Source of the DNA: Rhodopseudomonas palustris
Lineage (GTDB): Bacteria > Pseudomonadota > Alphaproteobacteria > Rhizobiales > Xanthobacteraceae
Direction: 5' to 3'
Assembly: GCF_003031265.1 (NCBI RefSeq)
Contig: NZ_CP019966.1
Span: forward strand, 248,001-312,000
DNA: 64,000 nt
In this document: piece by piece, positions 38,204-47,011 of the stretch
Numbering within the stretch: position 1 is the first letter of the stretch
Layout: every line of letters begins with the position of its first letter
Translations under genes and position numbers: made by a program
The notes under the pieces: generated by a model
Database searches by the model: none
What the model saw: only the letters and a program-made list of their open reading frames with translations
What the model was told of the DNA's origin: nothing

Positions 38204-38986
38204 GTGCATACTGAAAGCATTGTCTCGACTGTTATTCCGCATCTCGTCGTCAAACACACCTCCGCCAGGACCCGCGTTGCGCAGGATCCAGCGGAAGCGC
38301 GCGCCGCGGAACTCGCCCGACTCCTGATCGCGCCGAACCTCGCCGATGCGTTCGACCTGATCGACAAATCACTGGCGCGGGCGTCGTCGCCGACCGCGTT
38401 GTTCACCGGACTGTTTGAACCGACCGCCCGCAGCCTCGGCAATCTGTGGAGCGAAGACGCCTGCAGCGAATTCGAAGTCACGATCGGCCTCTGCCATCTG
38501 CAGACGGCGATGCGCCGCATCAGCTTCGATCTGTTGTCGGCGCCGCTGGCGCGCTCGCAGCCGCGCAGCGTGCTGCTGGTGTCGCAGCCCGGGGAGCCGC
38601 ATTCGTTCTGTGCGGCGCTGCATGCCGAGCTGCTGCGACAAGCCGGTTGGAACACCGTGAGCGAATTCCCCGACACCGATCGCGCGCTGTCGGATCTGGT
38701 CGCCAACGGTTGGTTCGATGCCGTCAACATCTCGCTGTCGCCGGCGCTGCGCCGCGAGCACTGGCTGCCGCGAATGGCCGAGACCATCCGCAAGCTGCGC
38801 GCCGCGTCCCGTAACCCCGCACTGGCGGTGGTCGCCAGCGGCCGCGTCTTCGCCGAACGCAGCGACGCCGTTGCTCTCGTCGGGGCCGATGCCGCGACGA
38901 TCTCGTCGGTGCAGATCGAGCGCTGCCTGATGCGCTCGTTGCTCAATCGCACCGCGCGTCCGGCGGCGAACTTCGCCTGGATCTGA
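38204..38986 (+). CDS. B12-binding-domain (AerR/PpaA or SCHIC-like) protein
   Basis: 260 residues from a GTG at 38204; no ATG exists in the conserved part and the start is uncertain (frame open to 37991). The N-terminal half is helical with a LWSEDACSEFEVTIGLCHLQ segment, matching the modular cap of cobalamin-binding regulators (W...E..EVT). The C-terminal half is a Rossmann-like fold (VLLVSQPGEPHSFCAALHAELLR, DAVNISLSP, ALAVVASGRVF). The DxHxxG motif of classic B12 domains is replaced by PGEPHSF, keeping the histidine, as in photosystem regulators AerR/PpaA and SCHIC heme variants. Light or redox sensing is inference. Confidence 0.75.
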   Translation: MHTESIVSTVIPHLVVKHTSARTRVAQDPAEARAAELARLLIAPNLADAFDLIDKSLARASSPTALFTGLFEPTARSLGNLWSEDACSEFEVTIGLCHLQTAMRRISFDLLSAPLARSQPRSVLLVSQPGEPHSFCAALHAELLRQAGWNTVSEFPDTDRALSDLVANGWFDAVNISLSPALRREHWLPRMAETIRKLRAASRNPALAVVASGRVFAERSDAVALVGADAATISSVQIERCLMRSLLNRTARPAANFAWI

Positions 38987-39011
38987 TCTTCGCCGCACCT
39001 TTCATTCATCT

Positions 39012-39042
39012 CACGGCCGCTTCGGTTACCGAGGCGGCCGTT
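39012..39042 (+). terminator. Hairpin after the B12-domain gene
   Basis: Imperfect inverted repeat ACGGCCGC...GCGGCCGT with TCGGT/ACCGA inside, followed by TGCGTTG, 25 nt after the stop at 38986. It suggests the B12-domain and PhyH-like genes may be separate transcripts. Confidence 0.5.
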
Positions 39043-39161
39043 GCGTTGAGTCGCACCAGGCATCTGTGTTGGCCGGATTGCCAACTCGCCCGACTCGCGC
39101 CCCACCGCCATATTCCAATCGTGCGTCCGTGCTATCGGTGATGCCTTCAGAGGGGCTGGTC

Positions 39162-40247
39162 ATGCAATCCGAAACGAAATCTTATCCGTTCGATCACCTG
39201 CCAATGATCGACTACGACGCCCACCCGGCCTATGGGCGCGTGATGTCGATGCCGATGCTCGGCGCGCGGCTGAAGGCGATCACGATTTTCGGTTACGGAT
39301 TCTGTCTCACCACCGCGCAGCGGATGATCGACGTCGAGCACCTGCCGCGCCCCGCCGAGGCCGGCAACCGCTTCGTCACCACGCTGCGCAGCCTGCCGAC
39401 CTATCTGCGCCTGATCATGCTGCAGCGGCTCGGCCGGTTCAGTGCGGGCTCCGCCTACGCGCCGAAGACCGAGCGCGGCACCGCGGTGTTCGTCCCGCTC
39501 GCCCGCGACGGCTTTGCCGCCGTGCAGCTCGGTCCCGACAAGATCGTCGAACTGCGCAACCAGCTCGACGCCGCGTTCAAGACACTCGAACATCGCGTGG
39601 CGATTCCGGGCGATCCGGATTCGACCCGCGTGGCGATCGATCCGGCTGCTGCTCCCGACCTTTACAAATGGCTCAACCAGATCGCCGCCGACGCCGGTCT
39701 GACCGAGGCGGCCAGCGGCTATCTGAAGCGGCCGGTCGGCATCGGCCGGATCGCCGCCGAGGTGACCGAAGCATCGAGCGGCGCACTGTCGAGCCCATTC
39801 GCCGATGTCAGCGTCGACGCCTCGCCGTGCGACGGCTTCAAGGTCGACACCGGCTACAACGTGCTGAAGATGGTGGTGTATCTCGGCGAGACCGGCGCCG
39901 CGAACGGCCCGCTCACCTATGTGGCAGGCAGCAATCGTGCCGGCCGCCGGTTCTGGGACGCGATGATCCGCCGCGCCAATGATCTGTGCGGTCTGTCGTC
40001 GACGCTGCCGGCCGCGCGCGAGACGTTCTACGCGCTGCCGGCCGGCCTGCAGCGCAAGGCGACGTTCGGCACCGATCTCGTCGCCGACAGCAACTTCACG
40101 GCGGCCATCGCCGAGAACCAAGTTGCGGTGACCAGCAGCCAGGGCAACGCGGTGCTCTACGATCCGGCCGGCATCCACCGCGACGGCGCGCCGAGCCAGG
40201 GCCGGCGCAGCGCCGTGATCGTCACCTTCACCGAACTGCCGCGCTAA
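39162..40247 (+). CDS. Phytanoyl-CoA dioxygenase-like protein with an altered metal site
   Basis: 361 residues from the ATG at 39162 (GAGGGG 6 nt upstream). The core FKVDTGYNVLKMVVYLGE, then NGPLTYVAGSN and GIHRDGAPSQGRRS match the double-stranded beta-helix of PhyH-type 2-oxoglutarate/iron oxygenases. In that family the first strand normally reads HxD; here the position is Lys227-Val-Asp229, while the distal His339 and following arginines remain. Catalysis is therefore uncertain. It follows the B12-domain gene and is convergent with the RuBisCO-like gene, 27 bp apart. Confidence 0.7.
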   Translation: MQSETKSYPFDHLPMIDYDAHPAYGRVMSMPMLGARLKAITIFGYGFCLTTAQRMIDVEHLPRPAEAGNRFVTTLRSLPTYLRLIMLQRLGRFSAGSAYAPKTERGTAVFVPLARDGFAAVQLGPDKIVELRNQLDAAFKTLEHRVAIPGDPDSTRVAIDPAAAPDLYKWLNQIAADAGLTEAASGYLKRPVGIGRIAAEVTEASSGALSSPFADVSVDASPCDGFKVDTGYNVLKMVVYLGETGAANGPLTYVAGSNRAGRRFWDAMIRRANDLCGLSSTLPAARETFYALPAGLQRKATFGTDLVADSNFTAAIAENQVAVTSSQGNAVLYDPAGIHRDGAPSQGRRSAVIVTFTELPR

Positions 40248-40274
40248 GGCGCGGACCAACGCGGCGGGTGCTGA

Positions 40275-41573
40275 TCAGCGCCCGCCGAAAGCTTTCAGCG
40301 CCGCCGCCAATTCAGGATGGCTGGCGGCGTGATCAGCTACCGGGATGCCCGCAGCGATCGCGTCCCAAGCCTGCCGGATCGATGCCGCCCCCGCGGCCGG
40401 TCCCATCGGGTGGCCGAACACGCCGCGGCCGGGCACGAAGCCGAAATCGGCGCTGCCGACCTTGCGATACACAGTCTCCAGCGTCGCCGCTGAATCGCTG
40501 CCGCCTGGCACCGGCAGACACGGCTTGATCGGTCCCATCGGCTCCAGGCAGGCGCGGATGCAGTCGAGCACCTCGCGCTCCGGCGTCATCATCCGCGGAC
40601 CGAAGCCCGGCATGATCACGACGTCGAAGCCAGCCAAGCGCTGCAGTCGCGTCATTACCCGCGAATGAATGCCGTAATTCGCCAGCCGGCTGAACGCGGC
40701 GATGAACGGGAAATGTGCCATCAGCGGCACGGTCGCGTGCTTACGCAGCATCCGCACTGCGGACAGCCCGACAGGCATTGCATTGACCAGCAGCGCGCCG
40801 GCTCCCTTGGCGACCGCGACATCGTGCAGCTCGGTCAGCCGATCAACCTCGTCAGTGATATTGGCGAGATAGATTTTCGGCACACCGGTTTCGTCAGCGG
40901 CCCGACGGCAGGCATCGCCCAGCAGTGCGGCGCGCTCGGCCAGCGGACACCAATCGACATCCGCCAGCATCTCATCGTCCTTGGCGATATCGAGACCGCC
41001 GGTCCAGCTCTGATAGCCGAGCTCGGCGAACGGCTGCGGCGGCAGGCCGATATTCGGCTTGATCACGCCGAAAAAGATCGGACGATCGAACGCCTGCAGT
41101 CGCTCGCGTAAGCCTGCGATGCCGAAGCGCGGACCATCGAACGCTGCGAGATACGATTCGGGGAAGCGGATGTCCTGCAGCCGGATCAGCGGAATGCCCG
41201 GCGAGAAGAACACGCCCTCGCCGCACACGGCCGACAACAGGTTGGGAATCTTTGCGCCGAAATTGCCGTGCGGATGCGCAATGGTGACGCGGCAGGCATG
41301 CACCTCGCCGCGCGCTGCGCACTCGACCGGAATGCTGAAGCCCGACGGACGCGGCTCCGCCGACAGCTCCAGCACCTTGGCGGCGAAGCGCGGACGGAAA
41401 TCTTCGTCGAAGCCCACCCGGCGCCACTGCGCCGTCGACTGCTCGCTGCACAGATGCGCCGCGGCCTCGCGCGGATCGCCGGCGCATTCGAAATCGAAAT
41501 CCAGCTCGATGTATTGGTCGAGGTCGAGATCCGTGCGCTTGGCGTGGAAGCCTGCGATGTCGTCCGGCGTCAT
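40275..41573 (-). CDS. RuBisCO-like protein (form IV)
   Basis: 432 residues. The RuBisCO large-subunit fold is clear: [11 protein letters not shown] (strand 1), [11 protein letters not shown] (strand 2), and the later [14 protein letters not shown] and [14 protein letters not shown] segments. By eye, Lys198, Asp200 and Glu201 of the carbamylation and Mg site remain, as does Lys172, but Lys177 is Asn174, the His-His-Arg segment after strand 5 reads AHFPFIA, and loop-6 lysine is absent. Carboxylase activity is not expected. Rhodopseudomonas has such proteins of the photosynthetic form IV group with unknown reactions (recall). Confidence 0.9.
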   Translation of the reverse strand: MTPDDIAGFHAKRTDLDLDQYIELDFDFECAGDPREAAAHLCSEQSTAQWRRVGFDEDFRPRFAAKVLELSAEPRPSGFSIPVECAARGEVHACRVTIAHPHGNFGAKIPNLLSAVCGEGVFFSPGIPLIRLQDIRFPESYLAAFDGPRFGIAGLRERLQAFDRPIFFGVIKPNIGLPPQPFAELGYQSWTGGLDIAKDDEMLADVDWCPLAERAALLGDACRRAADETGVPKIYLANITDEVDRLTELHDVAVAKGAGALLVNAMPVGLSAVRMLRKHATVPLMAHFPFIAAFSRLANYGIHSRVMTRLQRLAGFDVVIMPGFGPRMMTPEREVLDCIRACLEPMGPIKPCLPVPGGSDSAATLETVYRKVGSADFGFVPGRGVFGHPMGPAAGAASIRQAWDAIAAGIPVADHAASHPELAAALKAFGGR

Positions 41574-41604
41574 GGCTGATGACCTGTCTGGTGATACCGC
41601 TGCG

Positions 41605-41636
41605 GTCATACGCGGGCACGGCCCGCGTATCTATCC
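41605..41636. repeat. Half copy of repeat family B
   Basis: GTCATACGCGGGCACGGC with the pairing GCCCGCGTAT arm and trailing CTATCCGG, a diverged version of the left half of family B. It lies between the RuBisCO-like gene and yjbQ-type gene. Confidence 0.5.
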
Positions 41637-41685
41637 GGAATACCCCGTTCTTTCGGTGGAGGCGCAGGCGCGCGAAGCGCCTAGC

Positions 41686-42108
41686 TTAACCGATGATCTG
41701 CAGCTCGACGCCGCGGCGCTCGCGCGGACCATCGAGCTCGATGAAGAACACCGACTGCCATTCGCCGAGCACCATGGCGCCTTTGGCGACCGGAATCGTC
41801 TCCGACGAATTCATGAACAGCCCGATCAGATGCGAGTGCGCGTTGTCGCGGCCGTCGACCGGATCGAGATTGTGCAGATAGTCGCCGTCGCGCGGTGCGA
41901 ACCGCTTCAGAAACGTCAGCATGTCGCGCTCGAGCTTTTCCTCGCGCTCGTTGACGTTGATCCGCGCGGTGGTGTGCAGGCAGCTCACCGTAACCAGACC
42001 ATCCTTGATGCCGCTCGATGTGACGAAGCGGCGGACCTGATCGGTGATGTCGATCAGCTGGATCGGCGCGGTGGTGGCGAGTTCGATACGGTGACGTTGA
42101 ATCTGCAT
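41686..42108 (-). CDS. YjbQ/UPF0047 family protein
   Basis: 140 residues. GLVTVSCLHTTARINVNE, HNLDPVDGRDNAHSHLIGLF, and GEWQSVFFIELDGPRERR are the conserved blocks of the YjbQ family; the conserved Cys-x-His and HSHL histidines form the presumed active site. Family members show weak thiamine-phosphate synthase activity in vitro; the real role is unknown. It lies upstream of the RuBisCO-like gene on the same strand, 112 bp apart. Confidence 0.9.
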   Translation of the reverse strand: MQIQRHRIELATTAPIQLIDITDQVRRFVTSSGIKDGLVTVSCLHTTARINVNEREEKLERDMLTFLKRFAPRDGDYLHNLDPVDGRDNAHSHLIGLFMNSSETIPVAKGAMVLGEWQSVFFIELDGPRERRGVELQIIG

Positions 42109-42333
42109 GGCGACGTCCTGACTGGAACCACCCGAGTGTTAGCCCGGTGCCCACGTCGGGGCAACGCAAGCCGTTGCCGCATGCGCGACATGCGATCCGC
42201 TCGCAACCTGGCACGACCGTAACTTGACAGTGCGGGAGGGCTTCGCGATGACGCGCTGTTTGCATCCCTGCGTGTTGACGGAGCCCGCAGCGCCCAGTTC
42301 GATCTTCTTGCCCCGCCAGGACCACGATTCCCG

Positions 42334-44271
42334 ATGAGACCGGCCTATCGCAGCGATATCGATGGCCTGCGCGCGATCGCAGTGCTGCTGGTGGTTGGGT
42401 TCCACGCCTTTCCGGCCGAGATCCGCGGCGGCTTCATCGGCGTCGACGTCTTCTTCGTCATCTCGGGCTTTCTGATCACGTCGATCATCTGCCAGGCGCT
42501 CGACCGCGGCGACTTCAGCTTCGCCACGTTCTACGCCCGCCGCATCAACCGCATCTTCCCCGCACTGCTGCTGGTGCTGGCGGCCTGCGCGATCGGCGGC
42601 TGGTTCCTGCTGTTTCCCGTCGATTATCGCGACGCCGGCAAGGCGATCGGCTTCGGCGCTGCATTCCTCGCCAACATCGCGCTGCTGCATGACGCCGGCT
42701 ACTTCGACACCGCCTCCGAGCTGAACCCGCTGCTGCATCTCTGGTCGCTCGGCGTCGAGGAGCAGTTCTATCTGCTGTGGCCGCCGGTGATCATTCTGGC
42801 GTGGCGCTGGAGGAACGGCGCAGTGGTGGCCGCAGTGGCGATTCTGCTGGCTTCGTTCGTCACCAATCTGCTGCTGACACCGGCTCATCAATCAGCCGCG
42901 TTCTATCTGCCGGTGACCCGGTTCTGGGAGCTGATGACCGGCTGCCTTCTGGCGATCGCCACGGCGAACCGCGCGGCGCCATTTGCGCAGCACGCCGTCA
43001 CGCTGCGCAACATCGGGGCGATCGCCGGTCTCGCGCTGATTGCTACCGGTGCTGCCTTGATCGACCGCAGCCGCGCTTTTCCGGGTTGGTGGGCGGTGCT
43101 GCCCGTGCTCGGCGCCGCGCTGCTAATTGGCACAGGCCCTAGCACCTGGGTCGGGCGGCGGCTGCTCGGCAATCGCGCCATGGTTTATGTCGGGCTGATC
43201 AGCTACCCGCTGTATCTGTGGCACTGGCCGGTGCTCGCCGCGATCAGGATCGTGCGGCTCGGCGAGGAGCCGCCGCCGCTGATGAAGCTGATCGCGGTCG
43301 TGGTGGCGTTCGGGCTCGCCGATTTCACTTACCGGTTCGTCGAGCCGAAGATTCGCTATCGGGCGACCCGCGCCAAGACCGCCGCCGCTTTCGCCGGCGT
43401 CGCGCTTGTTGGGCTTCTCGGCGCGGGTATCTACTTGGCAAGCGGCTTTCCGGCACGCTTCAGCCCGAGCGTGCAGATCGTCACCCGCGATCACCAGGCC
43501 GAGGCGATGCTGGCATATCGGCTGAAGAGCTGCTTCCTCGGCTCGGGCTCGACCTTCGCGCGCGAGTGCGATGACGCCGCATTGCCCGGTGTGCCGAGAA
43601 TCACACTGTGGGGCGATTCCCACGCCGCCCATCTCTATCCTGGGCTGCGCGCCTTGCAGGAGAGCGAAGGCGGCTTTGTGCTATCGCAATACACCACCGC
43701 GGGCTGTCCGCCGATCTTCGGCTACGTCAGTGCTCAGACACCGGGCTGCACCGCCGCCAACGCCAATGCGCGCGAGCGGCTGAACGCGATCAAGCCTGAC
43801 ACGGTGATCCTGGTGGCGCGGCAGTGGCACGATTACGACGGCGCCGACCGCGATCCCGCGGCGATCGACGCGATGATCAAGGCGACGCTCGCTGAACTGC
43901 GCAGCATCCGCGTCCGGCGGATCGTCGTGGTGGGGAAATTTCCGAGCTGGCGAACGCCGCCGAAGCGGATTTTGGCGCAGGCCTACCGGTCCGAGGCCGC
44001 CGGCCTGATCTCCGCATCCGAGATCCCGACGCGCGACGGCCCGCCCCGGCTGGATCGCTCGGAAGCCGAAGCCAATGAACAGCTGCGCGCTTTCTTCGCC
44101 GCGCTAGGCGTCGAGTTCATTTCGCCGACGCCGGTCTATTGCAACGATCAGGGCTGTCTGCTCGCCGTGCCCGGCAGCGGCACGCCGGTGACGTTCGACG
44201 GCAGCCACCTGACGATTGCGTCGTCGCAATTCTTCGTCAGGCAGTTCGCGAAAGAGCTGCTCGGCCGCTAG
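42334..44271 (+). CDS. Acyltransferase-3 with C-terminal SGNH domain (OafA/OatA type)
   Basis: 645 residues. The N-terminal half (about 1-375) has ten or so transmembrane helices with the YRSDIDGLRAIAVLLVVGFH start and the GVDVFFVISGFLI motif of integral acyltransferases; HLWSLGVEEQFYLLWP holds further conserved residues. The C-terminal half is a periplasmic SGNH hydrolase-like domain with LWGDSHAAHLYPGL (GDSH serine block) and a terminal DGSHLT motif. Such enzymes O-acetylate LPS O-antigen, peptidoglycan or exopolysaccharide. No glycan genes are adjacent, so the target is unknown. Confidence 0.92.
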   Translation: MRPAYRSDIDGLRAIAVLLVVGFHAFPAEIRGGFIGVDVFFVISGFLITSIICQALDRGDFSFATFYARRINRIFPALLLVLAACAIGGWFLLFPVDYRDAGKAIGFGAAFLANIALLHDAGYFDTASELNPLLHLWSLGVEEQFYLLWPPVIILAWRWRNGAVVAAVAILLASFVTNLLLTPAHQSAAFYLPVTRFWELMTGCLLAIATANRAAPFAQHAVTLRNIGAIAGLALIATGAALIDRSRAFPGWWAVLPVLGAALLIGTGPSTWVGRRLLGNRAMVYVGLISYPLYLWHWPVLAAIRIVRLGEEPPPLMKLIAVVVAFGLADFTYRFVEPKIRYRATRAKTAAAFAGVALVGLLGAGIYLASGFPARFSPSVQIVTRDHQAEAMLAYRLKSCFLGSGSTFARECDDAALPGVPRITLWGDSHAAHLYPGLRALQESEGGFVLSQYTTAGCPPIFGYVSAQTPGCTAANANARERLNAIKPDTVILVARQWHDYDGADRDPAAIDAMIKATLAELRSIRVRRIVVVGKFPSWRTPPKRILAQAYRSEAAGLISASEIPTRDGPPRLDRSEAEANEQLRAFFAALGVEFISPTPVYCNDQGCLLAVPGSGTPVTFDGSHLTIASSQFFVRQFAKELLGR

Positions 44272-44279
44272 TCTAATCC

Positions 44280-44876
44280 TCAGGCGGGCAGGACCGCCGC
44301 GCAGGCGCGGCCCGCGACATCGGCCGCCGACGGATCGCGCGTCACCAGCGCCATCACGATCGCGCCGTCGATGACCAGACCGAGCGTGTGGGCGACTTCG
44401 GTCGGCTGTTCGATCCCGGCTTCGGCACACAGAGCGGTGAGACGATCCAGCACGATCGTCTTGTGCGCGATCGCCAGACTCCGCATCCGATCGTCGTTCT
44501 TGTCGGATTCGCCGACCGCATTGATGAAGGGGCAGCCGTAGAAGTCGCCGCGGGTAAACCATTCTTTCAGCGCCGGGCCGATCCGTCCGAGCCGCTCGCG
44601 CGCGGTTCCGCCTGGCCCATCGATCGACTCCAAGAACCAGCTACGCCAGCTCTGGCCCTCGCGCTCCAGCACAGCTTCGACGAGGCCATCCTTCGAGCCG
44701 AACAGCTTGTAGAGGGTGGTCTTAGCGGTGCCGGCTTGTTCGATGATCGCGTCGACGCCGACCGAATTGATGCCGTAGCGGCAGAACAGACTGCGGGCGC
44801 TGTCGATCAGCCGCTCGCGCGGCGACAGCTTCGCCTCGACGGCGGGATCGATCACGAGGTGCGCAGCGTCTGCCAT
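44280..44876 (-). CDS. TetR family transcriptional regulator
   Basis: 198 residues. The N-terminal helix-turn-helix (LFCRYGINSVGVDAIIEQ, then AGTAKTTLYKLFGSKDGL) binds DNA; the C-terminal ligand domain includes FYGCPFINAVGE. It is divergent from the OsmC-led cluster across 269 bp, with a perfect inverted repeat 40-59 bp before the OsmC start, so it is the likely repressor of that cluster (inference). The ATG at 44876 is chosen over one further upstream. Confidence 0.92.
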   Translation of the reverse strand: MADAAHLVIDPAVEAKLSPRERLIDSARSLFCRYGINSVGVDAIIEQAGTAKTTLYKLFGSKDGLVEAVLEREGQSWRSWFLESIDGPGGTARERLGRIGPALKEWFTRGDFYGCPFINAVGESDKNDDRMRSLAIAHKTIVLDRLTALCAEAGIEQPTEVAHTLGLVIDGAIVMALVTRDPSAADVAGRACAAVLPA

Positions 44877-45086
44877 GGTTCGGCACATACCGCGACATTT
44901 CGGACTGCGCAATCGAGGAAACCGAATGGTCTGTTCACAGCCCAGGATTTGCCGCTGAAGCAGGCATTTGCCGCGCCATGTGATCGCAAATGCGCCCCGC
45001 CTCTAGAATGGGCACGTGGCATTAACGCCTCCTCCCCTGATTCCGCTGTGGTTTTTGCAGTGCGGGACTTTGGCACGCTTCGTGCT

Positions 45087-45106
45087 GATACAGAACGGTC
45101 TGTATC
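45087..45106. promoter_or_regulatory. Candidate TetR operator
   Basis: Perfect inverted repeat with 8-bp arms GATACAGA (45087-45094) and TCTGTATC (45099-45106) and a 4-bp centre, in the divergent promoter region between the TetR gene and the OsmC gene. Size and symmetry fit a TetR-family operator. The arms resemble operators of several TetR regulators (recall). Confidence 0.65.
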
Positions 45107-45145
45107 CAAAAGCGCTGTCAGCCGATTGGCAGCAGAGGAGATCCC

Positions 45146-45718
45146 ATGACAAAAGCCGCCACCGCCGTGACCGCCTGCCTGACCCCCGACAGCCCGACCG
45201 CCCTGACCGGCTGCCTTACGCCGATCGACAAGGCCGGCCTCGACGATCTGATCGCCAAGGGCAAGGCCGACCCGACGGTGATCAAGACGCTGAAGTGCAA
45301 GACCATCGCCGAAGGCCGCTTCCGACACCTCAATTTCATCCGCTCGCTGCCGCCCTACGTAGTCGATGAGCCGCCGGGCCTGCTCGGCGACGACACCGCG
45401 CCGAACCCGTCCGAAGCCTCGCTCGCCGCGCTCGGCTCGTGCCTCGCAGTCGGCATCCACGCCAACGCCGTCGCTAAGGGCATCACCGTCTACAAGCTCG
45501 AGATCGAGCTCGAAGGCGACCTCAACATCACCGCGGTGTGGGGCACCGGCGACCTGTCCGACAAGCCAGTCGGCTTCACCGATGTGCGCGCCAAGGTGAG
45601 CTTCGAAGCCGACCGTCCGCGCGAAGAACTGGAAGCGCTGGTCGCGCATGCGCGGCTGTGGTCGCCGGTGGCCAACACCTTCTCCCGCCCGGTCAATCTC
45701 GACGTTGCGATGGCCTGA
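45146..45718 (+). CDS. OsmC family protein
   Basis: 190 residues. The OsmC/Ohr fold is shown by DEPPGLLGDDTAPNPSEASL, AALGSCLAVGIHANA (conserved Cys) and the C-terminal RLWSPVANTFSRPVNLDV. Two extra cysteines lie near the N-terminus (ACLTPD, GCLTPI) and one in TLKCKT. Classical members reduce organic hydroperoxides with paired cysteines; this type occurs near sulfur and acyl-CoA genes and may instead handle a thiol. First gene of the cluster, with a GAGGAG site 7 nt before the ATG. Confidence 0.88.
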   Translation: MTKAATAVTACLTPDSPTALTGCLTPIDKAGLDDLIAKGKADPTVIKTLKCKTIAEGRFRHLNFIRSLPPYVVDEPPGLLGDDTAPNPSEASLAALGSCLAVGIHANAVAKGITVYKLEIELEGDLNITAVWGTGDLSDKPVGFTDVRAKVSFEADRPREELEALVAHARLWSPVANTFSRPVNLDVAMA

Positions 45719-45751
45719 CCAAGCAGCCCCACCAAACGGACGAGAACAACG

Positions 45752-46882
45752 ATGTTGGATGTCCAGTCAGTGAGTAAAGGCGACGCCACGGTGCTGCCCG
45801 GCGCCGAAGTCGTCGAGGCGGTGCGCGCGCTGGCGGCGCGCGAACTGCCGCCGCTGGTCAACACCATCGACGTCGACGGCCATTATCCGGAAGCTCAGAT
45901 GCGCGCCTTCGGGCGTCTCGGCGCCTACGCGCATCATCTGCCGGGAATGAGCCCGAGCGTCGATCTGATGACCGCGATCAACGCGATGGCGGCGGCCGGC
46001 GAGCACTGCCTGTCGACGTCGTTCTGCATGTGGTGCCAGGACGCGCTGGGTTGGTACATCTATGCGTCCGACAACCAGCATCTGCGGACCAGTGTCGGCC
46101 CGCAGATCGCCAGCGGCGCAGCACTCGGCGGCACCGCGCTGTCGAACCCGATGAAGTCGCTATTCGGGATCGAGCCGATGCGGCTGAAGGGCCGCCGCGG
46201 CGACGGCGGCTACATCGTCAAGGGCTTGTTGCCTTATGTCTCCAACCTCGGCGCCGACCATTACTTCGGCGCGATCTTCGAAGTCGAGGACGGCGGCAAC
46301 ACGCGCAACGTGATGGCGGTGATTCCTTGCAACGCGGAAGGTGTGAGCCTTGCCGACAATGCGAAGTTCACCGCGCTCGACGGCACCCGCACCTTCGCGG
46401 TGCAGATGCGCGACGTGGTGGTGCCCGAAGCTTGGGTGCTAGCCGATCCGGTTGATCCGTTCATCAAGCGGATCCGCGCCGGGTTCATCCTGCTGCAGGC
46501 GGGTATGGCGTTCGGCCTGATCCGGGACTGTCTGCGGCTGATGCAGCAGACCAAGGCGCCGCTCGGCCACGTCAACAAATACCTCGACGTGCAGCCCGAG
46601 CCGATTGCCGAACAGCTCGAAGCAATGGAGGTCGAGGTCGCGCGCCTCGCCGCGACCCCGTTCGAGGACGACCTCGGCTATTGGCGCGCAGTGATCGAGG
46701 CCCGGCTCGCCGCCGGCGATGCCTCGGTCGCGGCGGCGCATGCGGCGATGCTGCATTGTGGGGCGCGCGGCTATGTGGCCGGTGCCGTCGCACAGCGCCG
46801 GCTGCGCGAGGCTTACTTCGTCGCCATCGTCACCCCGGCCACCAAGCAACTCCGCAAGATGCTCGCGGACATGGCGCACTAG
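45752..46882 (+). CDS. Acyl-CoA-dehydrogenase-fold flavoprotein without the usual catalytic Glu
   Basis: 376 residues, the normal length for the fold. The N-terminal helical domain (AEVVEAVRALAARELPPL), the beta-domain (RGDGGYIVKGLLPYVSNLG, FAVQMRDVVVPEAWVL) and the C-terminal helical domain are recognisable. The region that in fatty-acid dehydrogenases reads YEGT reads IVTPATKQLRKML, so the classic catalytic glutamate is missing there. Relatives beside sulfonate-type transporters act as flavin monooxygenases or sulfur-acquisition oxidoreductases. A monooxygenase role is inference. Confidence 0.82.
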   Translation: MLDVQSVSKGDATVLPGAEVVEAVRALAARELPPLVNTIDVDGHYPEAQMRAFGRLGAYAHHLPGMSPSVDLMTAINAMAAAGEHCLSTSFCMWCQDALGWYIYASDNQHLRTSVGPQIASGAALGGTALSNPMKSLFGIEPMRLKGRRGDGGYIVKGLLPYVSNLGADHYFGAIFEVEDGGNTRNVMAVIPCNAEGVSLADNAKFTALDGTRTFAVQMRDVVVPEAWVLADPVDPFIKRIRAGFILLQAGMAFGLIRDCLRLMQQTKAPLGHVNKYLDVQPEPIAEQLEAMEVEVARLAATPFEDDLGYWRAVIEARLAAGDASVAAAHAAMLHCGARGYVAGAVAQRRLREAYFVAIVTPATKQLRKMLADMAH

Positions 46883-47011
46883 CCCGCGAGACGCCATCGC
46901 GCGGCCCGCGCCAGGCGCGGGCTGCACCTTCAACGCTCGGCTCCAGGGAACCGCCCTGGAGAGCACTCAGACAACGACGTCTTGACCCAACAACGAGCAC
47001 TGGAGCGACTG

